Positions 19,962-30,796 of a stretch of 64,000 bases of DNA are shown one piece after another. The stretch is from Duganella sp. 1411 (GTDB taxonomy: Bacteria > Pseudomonadota > Gammaproteobacteria > Burkholderiales > Burkholderiaceae_D), in the NCBI RefSeq assembly GCF_017833525.1, contig NZ_JAFICD010000002.1:868001-932000 (forward strand). Reading direction: 5' to 3'. The first letter of the stretch is position 1. Each line of letters starts with the position of its first letter. The position numbers and the translations under genes were made by a program. Below the pieces are notes generated by a model. That model ran no database searches, was not told the DNA's origin, and saw only the letters and a program-made list of their open reading frames with translations.

Positions 19962-21508
19962 CCGGGCGCCGCCGCGGCGCAGCGCCCGTGCTCGAGCCGC
20001 ACCACGCGGTCGGCCACGTGGCGGGCGATGCGCATATTGTGCGTGATCAGCAGCAGCGCCAGGCCGCGCGCCTCCTGCACGTCCAGCAGCAGCCGCAACA
20101 CCTTGGCCTGGACCGAGGCGTCGAGCGCGGCGGTCGGTTCGTCGGCCACCAGCACGGCCGGATCGCCGATCAGCGCCCGCGCGATGGCCAGGCGCTGCAG
20201 CTCGCCGCCACTGAGGCCGCGCGCCGGGCGCGCCAGGAAAGCTTCCGTGGCCGGCAGGCGCACGTCGGCCAGCGCCCGCAGCGCCGCCGCGCGCGGCGCG
20301 GGCGCGCCGGCGATGACCAGCGGCTCGGCCACCGCGTCGAACACCGTGAAGTGGCCGGCCACCGAGGCGGCGGCGTGCTGCGGCACGTAGGCCACGCCGG
20401 CCGCCGCCGCGCCGTCCTCGCGCGCCGCCGTATGCACGCTGCCGGCGTCGGCCGCCAGCAAGCCGACCAGGATGCGCGCCAGCGTCGACTTGCCGGCGCC
20501 CGAGGCGCCCACCACCACCACCGTCTCGCCGGCCTGCACGTCCAGGTCCAGGCCGGCCAGCACCGTTTGCCGGCCCAGGCGCTTGTGCAGCGCGCGCGCG
20601 GCCAGCACGGTGACGATGCCGCCGCGCAGGCAGGCGACGCCGGTGGCGTCGAGCGCCGGCACCTCCTCGCCGCAGCGGCCGATGCGCTGGCCGCAGCGGT
20701 TGGCGAACGCGCAGCCGCGCGCGCCCTCCTGGTGGACGCCGGCGATGCCCTGCAAATCCTTGCCATGCTCGCGCGGCCAGGCGCGCAGCAGGCCGCGCGT
20801 GTACGGATGGCGCGGCGCCTCCAGCACCGCCGCGGCCGGCCCGGTCTCGACCGCGCAGCCGCCGTACAAGACCAGCACATCGCCGTCGAGCGCGCGCGCC
20901 AGGTCGAGGTCGTGCGTGACCACCACCAACTGGCGCCGCGCGGCCTCGGCGCGCAGGCGCGCGAGCACCAGCGCGGCGGCGGCGGGGTCGAGCGCGGAGG
21001 TCGGCTCGTCGAGCACCAGCAGCGCCGGCGAAGGCGCCAGCGCCGCCGCCAGCAGCGCGCGCTGCAGCTGGCCGCCGCTGCATTGGGCCGGATAGCGCCC
21101 GTGCAGCCCCGGCTCCAGGCCAAGCGAGGCCAGCAAGTCGGCCGCCGCCAGCGCGGCCGCCCCGCGGCGCAGGCCCAGATGCCGCCGCAGCGGCGCGGCC
21201 ACCTGCTCCAGCAAGGTGTGCTGGGGATTGAGGGCGTCGTGCACCGCCTGCGGGACCAGCGCCGCGCAGCGGCCGCGCCAGCGCCGCAGCGCCGCCTGGT
21301 CCGCGCCCACCAGCTCGATGCCGCCGGCGTACAGGCGGCCGCTGCCCCGCCCGGGCGCCATCCCGAGCAAGGCGCGCGCCAAGGTGCTCTTGCCGGCGCC
21401 CGACTCGCCGATGATCACCAGCGGCACCCCGGGCCGGGCCTGGAAGCGCAGATCGCGCAGCAGCTGGCGGCCGTCCGCTTCGACGCAAAAATCGCGCGCC
21501 GCTAGCAT
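19958..21508 (-). CDS. ABC transporter, two fused ATPase domains (peptide/nickel type)
   Basis: A 516-residue cytoplasmic energiser with two complete ATPase domains, equivalent to DppD and DppF joined. The first has Walker A GESGAGKST (about residue 36), signature CSGGQLQR and Walker B LLVLDEPTSALD. The second has GASGAGKST (about residue 305), LSGGELQR and VLVADEPTAALD. Between them lies the cysteine-containing tail GCAFANRCGQRIGRC typical of Opp/Dpp/Nik ATPases. The start at 21508 is six bases from the end of the permease gene. It is the last gene of a four-gene operon whose binding protein is preceded by a Fur-box-like sequence. Confidence 0.88.
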   Translation of the reverse strand: MLAARDFCVEADGRQLLRDLRFQARPGVPLVIIGESGAGKSTLARALLGMAPGRGSGRLYAGGIELVGADQAALRRWRGRCAALVPQAVHDALNPQHTLLEQVAAPLRRHLGLRRGAAALAAADLLASLGLEPGLHGRYPAQCSGGQLQRALLAAALAPSPALLVLDEPTSALDPAAAALVLARLRAEAARRQLVVVTHDLDLARALDGDVLVLYGGCAVETGPAAAVLEAPRHPYTRGLLRAWPREHGKDLQGIAGVHQEGARGCAFANRCGQRIGRCGEEVPALDATGVACLRGGIVTVLAARALHKRLGRQTVLAGLDLDVQAGETVVVVGASGAGKSTLARILVGLLAADAGSVHTAAREDGAAAAGVAYVPQHAAASVAGHFTVFDAVAEPLVIAGAPAPRAAALRALADVRLPATEAFLARPARGLSGGELQRLAIARALIGDPAVLVADEPTAALDASVQAKVLRLLLDVQEARGLALLLITHNMRIARHVADRVVRLEHGRCAAAAPG

Positions 21509-22287
21509 CGCGCGCGCCGGTCGAGTCCCTGGCCCAGCAGCGCCAGCGCCACCAGCAGGGTGGCCAGGCACGACCACGCCGACAGGATCCAGGCGCGCGC
21601 GGCGCCGTCGGCCAGATAGGGCATGGCTTCGTTGAGCATGCCGCCCCAGGTGGGCAGGCGCGGATCGGCCAGCCCCAGGAAGGCCAGGCCGGCGTAGTGG
21701 AACACGGCCCGGCGCACCAGGGCGACGGCCTGCACCGCCAGCAGGCCGGCCAGGGCCGGCCACGCGTGGCGGCGCAGCAGGTAGGCGCCGGACGCGCCCG
21801 CCAGACGCGCGGCGTCCAGGCTCTCTTGGCGCCACACCTGGCGCAGGCGCAGGCGCAGCGCGCGGAACTCGGCATCCCAGCCGAACGCCGCCAGCATCGC
21901 GATCAAGGCCGGTACGCCCGGCCGCATGGCCGAGGCGACGACGATGAAGATCAGGGTCGACGGCAAGGCGTTGAACAGGTCGGCCAGCCGCAGCGCGCCG
22001 GCGTCGGCCGCCGGCCAGGCCAGCCCGGCCAGCGCCAGCGACAGCGCCAGCGCGACGCCGGCGCCGCTCACGGCCAGGCCGATGCCGATGGTGGGCGCGG
22101 CGGCGGCGGCCAGGCGCCGCAGCACGTCACGGCCCAAGTCGTCGGTGCCGAGCCAATGGACGCCGTCCGGCGGCGCCAGCACGGCGTCCATGGCGGCGCC
22201 GGCGGCCGGCTGCAGCCAGGCGGCGCCGGCCAGCGCCAGCGCCAATGCCAGCAGCGGCAGCGCGCCCGCGCGGACCAAGCCATTCAT
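21502..22287 (-). CDS. ABC transporter permease, DppC/NikC-like
   Basis: Inner-membrane permease of a peptide/nickel-type ABC transporter, 261 residues with about six membrane segments. HWLGTDDLGRDVLRRL near residue 44 is the family signature. The ATPase-contact loop lies around LAGASGAYLLRRH near residue 165. Its ATG at 22285-22287 overlaps the stop of the first permease gene as ATGA, so the pair is translationally coupled. It is slightly shorter than usual DppC proteins because the N-terminal cytoplasmic tail is short. Confidence 0.87.
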   Translation of the reverse strand: MNGLVRAGALPLLALALALAGAAWLQPAAGAAMDAVLAPPDGVHWLGTDDLGRDVLRRLAAAAAPTIGIGLAVSGAGVALALSLALAGLAWPAADAGALRLADLFNALPSTLIFIVVASAMRPGVPALIAMLAAFGWDAEFRALRLRLRQVWRQESLDAARLAGASGAYLLRRHAWPALAGLLAVQAVALVRRAVFHYAGLAFLGLADPRLPTWGGMLNEAMPYLADGAARAWILSAWSCLATLLVALALLGQGLDRRARC

Positions 22288-23261
22288 GGCGCGCGCCGCG
22301 CCAGGCGCGCGGCGAGGCCATCGGCCAGCAGGTTGATGGCGAACAGCAGCAGCCCGGTCGCCAGCAGCACGCCGCGCACCAGCGGGTAGTCGTGCTTGAC
22401 GATGGCGTCGGTCAGCACCAGGTTGATGCCGGGATAGGCGAACACCGTCTCCGCGTACACCGCGCCCGACAGCAGGCGCGCGGCCAGGCCGCCGAGGCGC
22501 GACAGGACCACCGCGAGCACGTTCGGCGCCAGCTGGCGGTAGCGCAAGGCGAACCGTCCCACGCCCTGCGAGCGGGCGAAGTCCATGAAGGGCCGCCCGT
22601 GCAGGGCGACGGCGGTGGCGCGTGCGCTCAGGAACACGCCGGCGGCGGCCGGCAGCGCAATGGCGCAGGTCGGCAGCACCAGGTGGCGCGCACGCTCCAG
22701 CCACGCCGCCGGCCCCGTCAGCACGGAAAACGGCGCCGTGGCGCCGTTGCCGGGCAACCATTGCAGACCGTAGGCGAACACCATGGCCAAGCCCATCGCC
22801 AGGGCGAACGGCGGGATGCCGTCGAGCGCCAGGGTGGCGCCGGTCAGCAAGCGGTCCGGCAGCCCGCCGCGGGCGAACGCGGCCTCGATGCCCAGCACCA
22901 CGCCCAGCGCCAGGGCCAGCGCCATCGCGCAGGCCACCAGCAGCAGGGTCGACGGCAGATGCTGCGCCAGCAAGTCCGCCACCGGCATGCCATGGCGCAG
23001 CGAATAGCCGAAATCGAACCGCAGCAACTGCGCCAGGTGTCCGAGGTACAGCCGCCACAGCGGCCGGCCGTCGCCCAGGCCGTAGCGCGCCAGCAGGGCG
23101 CGGCGTTCCTCATCGCTCAGCTCGATCAGCGCGTCCTGGCCCAGGAAGGCCGTGACCGGGTCGCCGGGCATCAGCAGCGGCAGCGCGAAGTCCAGGCCGA
23201 CCAGCGCCAGCAGCGCCAGCGCGTAGCCGGCGGCGCGGCGGCCGGCGAGGGGGAAGGTCAA
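22284..23261 (-). CDS. ABC transporter permease, DppB/NikB-like
   Basis: First permease of the peptide/nickel-type transporter, 325 residues. It has an N-terminal membrane segment, an exposed loop with LMPGDPVTAFLG (about residue 30), and FDFGYSLRHGMPVADLL (about residue 83), as in DppB. About five further membrane segments follow. The cytoplasmic loop GRPFMDFARSQGVGRFALRYR contacts the ATPase. It lies 22 bases after the binding-protein gene and overlaps the second permease gene by four bases. Confidence 0.88.
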   Translation of the reverse strand: MTFPLAGRRAAGYALALLALVGLDFALPLLMPGDPVTAFLGQDALIELSDEERRALLARYGLGDGRPLWRLYLGHLAQLLRFDFGYSLRHGMPVADLLAQHLPSTLLLVACAMALALALGVVLGIEAAFARGGLPDRLLTGATLALDGIPPFALAMGLAMVFAYGLQWLPGNGATAPFSVLTGPAAWLERARHLVLPTCAIALPAAAGVFLSARATAVALHGRPFMDFARSQGVGRFALRYRQLAPNVLAVVLSRLGGLAARLLSGAVYAETVFAYPGINLVLTDAIVKHDYPLVRGVLLATGLLLFAINLLADGLAARLARRAP

Positions 23262-23283
23262 GGGTCTCAGCGCCGGCTCCCGT

Positions 23284-24843
23284 CTAGCGCACGAACATCA
23301 ATTTGTTCAGCGGCAGGGAGATGCCGACGGCGATGCCGCCCGGCGTGAACCAGGGGCGCAGGCGCGCGTTGGCCGCCGTGCTCCAGCGTGGGGAATAGAG
23401 GAAAAAGGCCGGCAGTTCGTCGGCGTAAATGGCTTGGGCGCGGTCGAGCAGCAAGCGTCGCTGGGCGGGGTCCATGGTGCCCACCTGTTGCTGCAGCAAC
23501 GCCAGCAGGTCGGCACGCCGGAAGCCATCGCTAAACGGCCCGTTGCCGGCGGTTTGCCGCAGCATGCTTTCCGGATCGCCATTGCTGCCCTGGCTCAGGA
23601 GGGCGAGGTCGAAATCGGCCGCGCCGACGCGCGCGGCCAGAATGCCGCCATCGATGACGCGCACATCGACCCGCAGCCCCAGCTTTTCCAGCTGGCCGGC
23701 GAGCACGCTGGCGGGGCGTGCCAGGTTGCGCGTGGTCGCCAGTTCGAGCGCCCAGGGCTTTCCCGCGCTGTCGCGCAGCTGGCCGTCGGGCGCGGCGCGG
23801 TAGCCGAGGCCGGCGAGCGCGCGGCGCGCGGCCGCCGGATCGTAGGCATAGGCGGCCAGCGGCGCCCCGGTCTGCCAGGCGCTGCCGCGCGCGAAACGCC
23901 CATCGCTGACCTCGCCTTGCCCGTTCTCGACGACGCGCAACAATTCCTGCCGGTCGATGCCGCGGGCGATCGCCTGGCGCAGGCGCTTGTCGTCGAACGG
24001 CGGGCGCGCATGGTTGAAGCGCAGCCGCAGCGGATGGCCGGAAGGGGCGTTGACCACGGTGGCGAAGCGGGCCACCCCGGCGGCCAGCGGCGACGGCAGC
24101 GCGCGGATCATGTCCACTTCGCCGCGTTCGAGCGCCCCGGCGGCGAGCGCGGGCTGCATGCGCAGCAAGGCCAGGCTGCGCACGCGGGGACGGCCCAGGT
24201 AGTAGTCGTCGTTGGCGATGAACAGATAGCGTCCGGCCGCCTTGTCGTACGCGCCCAGGCGATAGGGGCCGCTGCCGACGATGTCCGCCTGCTTCAGGCG
24301 CTGCGGATCGGCCAGGCCCGCATAGACATGCCGCGGCAGGATCGGCACCGCGCCGGCCAGCTGCGCCATGAAGGGCGCGTAGACGCGCTTCAGGCGCACG
24401 CGCACGCGCCCCTCGCCCGGCTGGTCCACGCTGTCGACCGCGCCCAGGTCGAACAGCGGATGGGGATGCCGGCGCAAATAGTCGAAGGTGAAGACCACGT
24501 CGGCCGCCGTGACGGGCTTGCCGTCGTGCCAGCGCGCGTCCGGCCGCAAGGTGAACTCCACGGTGCGATGATCCGCGCTTTCCTTCCACCCGCTCGCCAG
24601 GGCCGGCGCAAGCTCGCCACTGGCGTCGCGCCACGCCAGCGTGTCGAACACCAGGCTGGTCAGCGTATAGCCCATGCCGCCGCTGGCATGGGTGTACGGC
24701 GTGGGCAGGCCAAAGTCGCCCTGCTCGTCGGCGATGGTATAGCGCTCGATGGGCGTCGTCGGCGCCGGCTGCGCCGCCTGGGCGCCAGCCAACGCAAGCC
24801 AGGCGGCGGTGAAAAAGAAGGAAAGCGATCGAAGACGGGGCAC
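23284..24843 (-). CDS. Family 5 periplasmic substrate-binding protein
   Basis: Extracytoplasmic solute-binding protein of the peptide/nickel/opine class, 519 residues, with a signal peptide ending near AGAQA (residue 23). Family features include the VFDTLAWRDASGELAPALASGW segment (read as two parts, about residue 64), DARWHDGKPVTAADVVFTFDYL, and GSGPYRLGAYD near residue 193. There is no lipobox. The start is GTG at 24843 with AGGATC seven bases before it. It is the first gene of the operon and lies about 60 bases downstream of a Fur-box-like sequence, so the cargo is probably an iron- or tetrapyrrole-related compound rather than nutritional peptides. E. coli Dpp can carry heme, which fits the neighbouring heme-type receptor. 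Confidence 0.88.
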   Translation of the reverse strand: MPRLRSLSFFFTAAWLALAGAQAAQPAPTTPIERYTIADEQGDFGLPTPYTHASGGMGYTLTSLVFDTLAWRDASGELAPALASGWKESADHRTVEFTLRPDARWHDGKPVTAADVVFTFDYLRRHPHPLFDLGAVDSVDQPGEGRVRVRLKRVYAPFMAQLAGAVPILPRHVYAGLADPQRLKQADIVGSGPYRLGAYDKAAGRYLFIANDDYYLGRPRVRSLALLRMQPALAAGALERGEVDMIRALPSPLAAGVARFATVVNAPSGHPLRLRFNHARPPFDDKRLRQAIARGIDRQELLRVVENGQGEVSDGRFARGSAWQTGAPLAAYAYDPAAARRALAGLGYRAAPDGQLRDSAGKPWALELATTRNLARPASVLAGQLEKLGLRVDVRVIDGGILAARVGAADFDLALLSQGSNGDPESMLRQTAGNGPFSDGFRRADLLALLQQQVGTMDPAQRRLLLDRAQAIYADELPAFFLYSPRWSTAANARLRPWFTPGGIAVGISLPLNKLMFVR

Positions 24844-24904
24844 CAGTGATCCTGACGGGCAGAATGAACGTATTTCTCATGACAAAACGCCGGCAGGCAT
24901 ATTT

Positions 24905-24923
24905 GAAAATGAGAATCATTTAC
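24905..24923 (-). promoter_or_regulatory. Fur-box-like operator
   Basis: GAAAATGAGAATCATTTAC agrees with the classical 19-bp Fur consensus at 15 positions, including the core AATGA-N-AATCATT. It lies 62-80 bases upstream of the GTG start of the binding-protein gene, where repression by iron-loaded Fur would work. Confidence 0.75.
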
Positions 24924-25029
24924 AGCCCTGAATCTTATGATTGCCGCGCCGCGCCAGGCAAATCGTCTTTTCGGAGGGGTGGCATTTGAAAATCTGAGGG
25001 GCAGCGCCAGCGGGCCGGTGGCGGACGCA

Positions 25030-25054
25030 CAAAAAAACCGCCGCAGCGGTTTTT
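25030..25054 (-). terminator. Rho-independent terminator (distal copy)
   Basis: The hairpin ACCGC-CGCA-GCGGT at 25037-25050 is flanked by A- and T-runs. On the minus strand it ends in a T-run. It lies after the degenerate tRNA-Ser copy and parallels the terminator at 25169. Confidence 0.65.
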
Positions 25055-25062
25055 CTAAATAC

Positions 25063-25162
25063 TGGCGGAGAGGGTGGGATTCGCCTACATTCCGCAGGCC
25101 GCCCTCGCGCGAGTACGCGCGAGTCTTCGAATCCCACGCGCGAGCTGCGCTCGCTCCTCTCC
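25063..25162 (-). pseudogene. Degenerate tRNA-Ser copy
   Basis: On the minus strand this 100-base stretch begins GGAGAGG and ends CCTCTCCGCCA, the acceptor ends of the intact tRNA-Ser beside it, and keeps the 3' T-arm strand (CGAATCCCAC). The interior is replaced by GC-rich palindromic sequence (for example CTCGCGCGAGTACGCGCGAG), and no anticodon arm can be drawn. A second, inverted T-arm-like GTGGGATTCG also occurs inside. It does not look like a working tRNA. Confidence 0.6.
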
Positions 25163-25168
25163 GCAAAA

Positions 25169-25194
25169 CAAAAAACCCGCCGAAGCGGGTTTTT
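25169..25194 (-). terminator. Rho-independent terminator of tRNA-Ser
   Basis: The hairpin ACCCGC-CGAA-GCGGGT at 25175-25190, read on the minus strand, has a UUCG-type loop and a following T-run just after the tRNA 3' end. Confidence 0.75.
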
Positions 25195-25201
25195 CTAAAT
25201 A

Positions 25202-25292
<91 letters not shown>

Positions 25293-25360
25293 TTTTCCCA
25301 CGTCACTGCTGCGAGAAGGCAAGATTATAGCAGCCCCCAACAAAAAGGGAAGGACTATTT

Positions 25361-27268
<1,908 letters not shown>

Positions 27269-28714
27269 TCAGGCGGCGCTGCGCAGCGCCGGCGCCTCGT
27301 CGGCCAGACGGTGCACCAACCCGCCCAGCTTGCCGACGGCGGCCTCCACCCGCGGACTCCACGTATTGCCGCAATTAAGCCGGACGAAGTTGCCGTATTT
27401 GCCAGAAGCCGAGAACAACTGCCCCGGCATGCAAGCCACCCCCGCCTCGTGCGCGCGCTGGTGCAGCACCAGCGCGTCGACCTGCTCCGGCATGCTGACC
27501 CACACCACGAAGCCGCCCTGCGGCTCGGACACCGTGCACTGCTGCGGAAACGACGCGCAGACCGCGTCCGACATGCGGGCGATGCGCTGCGACAGCGCCC
27601 GGCGCATCTTGCGCAGCTGGTTCTCGTAGGCGCTACCGGTCAGGAAGTCGGCCAGCACCGCCTGGAAGAAGTGGCTGGTGGCGCCGCTCGACACCATCTT
27701 GAGCACCGCCACGTCCTGCGCGTACCGCCCCGCCAACACGTAGCCGACCCGCGCGCCCGGGCTGACCGCCTTGGAAAAAGACGAACACAACATCACGTGG
27801 CCGCTGGTGTCGTAGGCCTTGACCGGCCACGGACGCTCGGGCGTGAAGCACAGGTCGCCGTAGATGTCGTCCCCGATCATCGGCACCCCATGTTTGGACA
27901 ACAAGCCTGCCAGGCGCTTCTTGTTCGCCTCCGGCATGATGCAGCCGAGCGGATTGTTGGCGTTCGGGATAAACAGCACGGCCTGCACCAGGCCGGCGTT
28001 CATGGCCAGCTCCAGCGCGTCGATCGACGGCCCGGTCTTCGGATGGGTGGGAATCTCCAGCGCTTTCATGCCCAACGATTCGATCAGCTGCAACAGCACG
28101 AAGTAACTGGCCGATTCGATCGCGATGGTGTCGCCGGCCTTGGCGACGGCGCGCAGGCACAGGCTGATCGCCTCGGTGCACGAGGTGGTGACGACGATCT
28201 CGCCCGGGTCCAGGCGGCCCCAGTCCAGCGCCCGCCGCAGGATCTGGCGCGCGAATTCGGGGTGGTTGGTCTCGTAGCAGCTGACCGTGCTCAGCATTGT
28301 GGAGTCGCGCCGCGCCACGGCCGCCACGATCTTTTGCATGCGCTTCATCGGCAACATTTCGTCGAGCGGCCAGGCCGAGCCCAGTTGCACCACCTCCGGC
28401 TCCTCGTTGGCCTTGAGCACCCGCATCAGCAGGTTGTTGATGCCGACAAAGGCCGGCTCCTGCAGATGGGCGGCGTCGGTCATCACCGCCATCGTGCGGC
28501 TGCGGTGGCGCACATAATAGCCGGCCTGCGGTCTGGCTTCGATCAGGCCGCGATCCTCCATCAGCCGCAGCGCCTGCATGACGGTGCTGACCGACAGGCG
28601 TTTTTGCTGCGCCAGATGGCGGATCGACGGCAGCCGGTCGCCCGGCGCGAACACGCGGCTGGCGATCAGTCCGCCCAGCTCGTTGGCCAACTGCTCGTAT
28701 AAATTGATGTGCAT
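27269..28714 (-). CDS. MocR-type regulator (GntR helix-turn-helix fused to aminotransferase domain)
   Basis: A 481-residue MocR/PdxR-like protein. The N-terminal GntR winged helix (residues 1-75) has GDRLPSIRHLAQQKRLSVSTV. The fold-type I aminotransferase domain from about residue 110 keeps IPNANNPLGCIMP and SSFSKAVSPGARVGYVL, whose lysine binds PLP. Such proteins usually sense PLP or an amino compound rather than catalyse. The chosen ATG at 28712-28714 has a weak ribosome site; upstream GTG codons are possible. It is transcribed away from the DUF2917 gene, with 176 bases between, and may control it. Confidence 0.88.
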   Translation of the reverse strand: MHINLYEQLANELGGLIASRVFAPGDRLPSIRHLAQQKRLSVSTVMQALRLMEDRGLIEARPQAGYYVRHRSRTMAVMTDAAHLQEPAFVGINNLLMRVLKANEEPEVVQLGSAWPLDEMLPMKRMQKIVAAVARRDSTMLSTVSCYETNHPEFARQILRRALDWGRLDPGEIVVTTSCTEAISLCLRAVAKAGDTIAIESASYFVLLQLIESLGMKALEIPTHPKTGPSIDALELAMNAGLVQAVLFIPNANNPLGCIMPEANKKRLAGLLSKHGVPMIGDDIYGDLCFTPERPWPVKAYDTSGHVMLCSSFSKAVSPGARVGYVLAGRYAQDVAVLKMVSSGATSHFFQAVLADFLTGSAYENQLRKMRRALSQRIARMSDAVCASFPQQCTVSEPQGGFVVWVSMPEQVDALVLHQRAHEAGVACMPGQLFSASGKYGNFVRLNCGNTWSPRVEAAVGKLGGLVHRLADEAPALRSAA

Positions 28715-28890
28715 TTCGATATTGTCGCCCAGCCCCACCCCGCGCCGACAGGTACAGCGGGCAATCATTTTGACCATCACAGTTTAACGAAACCGCGTCT
28801 GTGATGGTAACAATTTCGATTTGCTGCATCTGTTATGGTCTGCCGCCGCTCAGTATTCTGGCTGCATGATTCACCCGTGCAGGAGCCACC

Positions 28891-29214
28891 ATGAAACCGC
28901 AACTAATCACCGTAGAACAAGGCCTGGCCGAATACCGTCTGACGCAGGACCACCCGCTGCGCATCGCCCACGCGGCCGGGCAACGGATCGAGTGCCTGGA
29001 GGGCACCGCCTGGCTGACGGCCTATGGCGAGCACACCGATTTCATGCTGCGCCGGGGCCAGACGTTCGAGTTGCCGAACGACGGCCTGATGCTGATCGAG
29101 GCGGCCGGCACCGGCGTGGTCAGGGTGCGCCTGCCGGCCGAAACCGCCCCGCCGCCCGGCTGGCGCGGCCTCCAGCGCAAGGTCGCGACGGTGCTGTCGA
29201 GCCTGCATCTGTAG
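28891..29214 (+). CDS. DUF2917-family protein
   Basis: A 107-residue soluble protein matching the small DUF2917 cupin-like family common in Burkholderiales. Hallmarks are the GTAWLTAYGEHTDFMLRRGQ stretch near residue 39 and a LPNDG turn. The function is unknown. AGGAG lies before the ATG at 28891. It is divergent from the MocR regulator gene. Confidence 0.8.
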   Translation: MKPQLITVEQGLAEYRLTQDHPLRIAHAAGQRIECLEGTAWLTAYGEHTDFMLRRGQTFELPNDGLMLIEAAGTGVVRVRLPAETAPPPGWRGLQRKVATVLSSLHL

Positions 29215-29297
29215 GATTTCACCTACGCAACTAATCGTGCGCCACGTCTTCTTGGAATATGTACAATGCGTCAACAATACAGCCCGAGGAGAATAAT

Positions 29298-29714
29298 TTG
29301 AAAAATCAGTTTCTGAAGATGGGCGCCGTGGGCGCGTTGATGGTCCTGGCGGCAGGTTGTTCGACGATGGGTGGCGGTCCGCCAGCCAACGAAGCGCCGC
29401 CGCCGGCCAACCCGAACTTCGCCGCCGAGATGGACAAGTTCAACAAGCAGTTCCCGAACGACAAGGCGACCAAGTACGAGGAAGTTTCGCTGAACTATAA
29501 CAACGCGAAAAAGCTGGACGAGAAAGGCAATTGCCATGACTTGTCCAAGTATCCGGTCGTGATCGTGCTGACACTGGATGCGGCCGGCAAAGTGGTGAAG
29601 AGCACCACCGATGTCGAGAACCGCAAGGCCGAGTGCTTCCGTCAGGCGTATGCCGACGCGCAGCTGCCGGCGCCGCCGTTCGCGCCGTACTACAAGCCGA
29701 TCAAGCTGCGCTGA
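29298..29714 (+). CDS. Lipoprotein of unknown function
   Basis: 138 residues. TTG at 29298 is taken as start because GAGGAG lies six bases before it and the signal peptide then begins properly. The lipobox LAAGC ends the signal near residue 21, so it is probably lipid-anchored. The mature part has a proline-rich linker (PANEAPPPANPN) and a compact domain with two cysteines (GNCHDL and AECFRQ) around VVIVLTLDAAGKVVKS. The beta-strand spacing recalls TonB C-terminal-like folds, but I do not claim it. Confidence 0.75.
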   Translation: MKNQFLKMGAVGALMVLAAGCSTMGGGPPANEAPPPANPNFAAEMDKFNKQFPNDKATKYEEVSLNYNNAKKLDEKGNCHDLSKYPVVIVLTLDAAGKVVKSTTDVENRKAECFRQAYADAQLPAPPFAPYYKPIKLR

Positions 29715-29725
29715 TACGCGGAGGC

Positions 29726-29820
29726 ACGTAGGGCGGATTAGGCGGAACGCCGTAATCGGCCATGCATGAGCCGTCTAGACGCATGCATGGCGGATTACGC
29801 TGCGCTAATCCGCCCTACGT
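29726..29820. repeat. Dispersed palindromic repeat, family A, copy 2
   Basis: ACGTAGGGCGGATTA at 29726-29740 pairs with TAATCCGCCCTACGT at 29806-29820. Inside are CGTAATC and a GCATGCATGGCGGATTACG segment. It lies between the lipoprotein gene and the convergent hydrolase gene. Confidence 0.8.
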
Positions 29821-29842
29821 GTTTCCGTGGTCTTGTCCAGAA

Positions 29843-30682
29843 TTAGGCCGCCGCGTCCTCGCCGGCGGCTTCTTCTTTTGCGGCCGGCTTTTCCAGCCAT
29901 TCCGACACCACTTCGTTGAACCGTTGCGGGTCGCGCACCATCGGCCAGTGGTCCGTGCTCATCGCCACCACCTTGCACCCCTCCTTCGCCGCCAGCTTGT
30001 CGCGCCACTGCGTCGAGTGGAACATGAACGGCTTGCGCGTGCCGTAGATGAACAGCATCGGCACCTTCGGGAAGAACGGCACCAGCGACCGGTACGACCC
30101 CGCCGCGCCCGCCGTTAATATGTAATACGGAAAATTCATCGCCGAGCTGATGTATTCCTTCGGCGCCGGCACCTTCATCGCGTTGACCATGCCACGGGTG
30201 ATCATGTTGCCGATCGGCCCGCCGATCGCCCACGCCAGCGACAGGATGTTCTGGTAGCCGCTGACCATCATCTTTTGCCCGAACGTGCGCGAGCGGTCGG
30301 TGGCCTGCGAATTGGCGTCGCCGATGTCGACGCCGATAATCGCCGACACCAGCGCCTTGTTGCGCATGTAGAACTCGTAGCCGAACACGCAGCCCCAGTC
30401 GTGCAGCATCAGGATCACCTTCTGCTTCTGGTTGACGGCGGCGACGATGTGCAACAGGATGCGCATCGTCGCGTCCAGCGAGTACGCGCGGCGCGGCTTG
30501 GTGATGTCGAAGCCGGGCAAGGTGAAGCGCACGCAGCGATAACGGTCCTTCAGTTCCTCGACCTGCGCGTCCCACAGCCGGTGCGTGTCCGGCCAGCCGT
30601 GGATCATGACGATCGTCTCGGAACCCTCCACCCCGCCTTCGATATACACGTCGATGTCGTCGACCACGATCATTTGCTGCAT
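29843..30682 (-). CDS. Alpha/beta hydrolase (epoxide hydrolase/dehalogenase-like)
   Basis: A 279-residue alpha/beta-fold hydrolase. The HGWPDT oxyanion motif lies near residue 30. The nucleophile elbow LHDWGCVFGY near residue 94 has aspartate rather than serine, as in epoxide hydrolases and haloalkane dehalogenases. The late histidine is in STDHWPMVRDP. The C-terminus ends in a low-complexity run of Ala, Glu and Lys. ATG at 30682 follows GAGGAG by a few bases. The substrate is unknown. Confidence 0.85.
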   Translation of the reverse strand: MQQMIVVDDIDVYIEGGVEGSETIVMIHGWPDTHRLWDAQVEELKDRYRCVRFTLPGFDITKPRRAYSLDATMRILLHIVAAVNQKQKVILMLHDWGCVFGYEFYMRNKALVSAIIGVDIGDANSQATDRSRTFGQKMMVSGYQNILSLAWAIGGPIGNMITRGMVNAMKVPAPKEYISSAMNFPYYILTAGAAGSYRSLVPFFPKVPMLFIYGTRKPFMFHSTQWRDKLAAKEGCKVVAMSTDHWPMVRDPQRFNEVVSEWLEKPAAKEEAAGEDAAA

Positions 30683-30735
30683 GCCGCTCCTCAAATATAA
30701 AAATTAACCCATCCGCTTTTGCGATACGCATGCGT

Positions 30736-30789
30736 CGCCGCTTAGGGGTCGTACCCCGTACGGGGTACGACCCCGCATGGCCGTGCGGG
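30736..30789. repeat. Palindromic repeat, family B, copy 1
   Basis: A 30-base perfect palindrome (30745-30774, GGGGTCGTACCCC with its mirror) sits inside a longer shared unit that runs from CGCCGCTTAG to GCATGGCCGTGCGGG. The same unit recurs at 40709. It separates the hydrolase and rarA genes. Confidence 0.75.
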
Positions 30790-30796
30790 TCGACGA

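Noticed and set aside
25063..25162. Second functional tRNA-Ser
   Set aside because: Acceptor ends match but the anticodon arm and D-arm cannot be formed, so it is listed as a degenerate copy.
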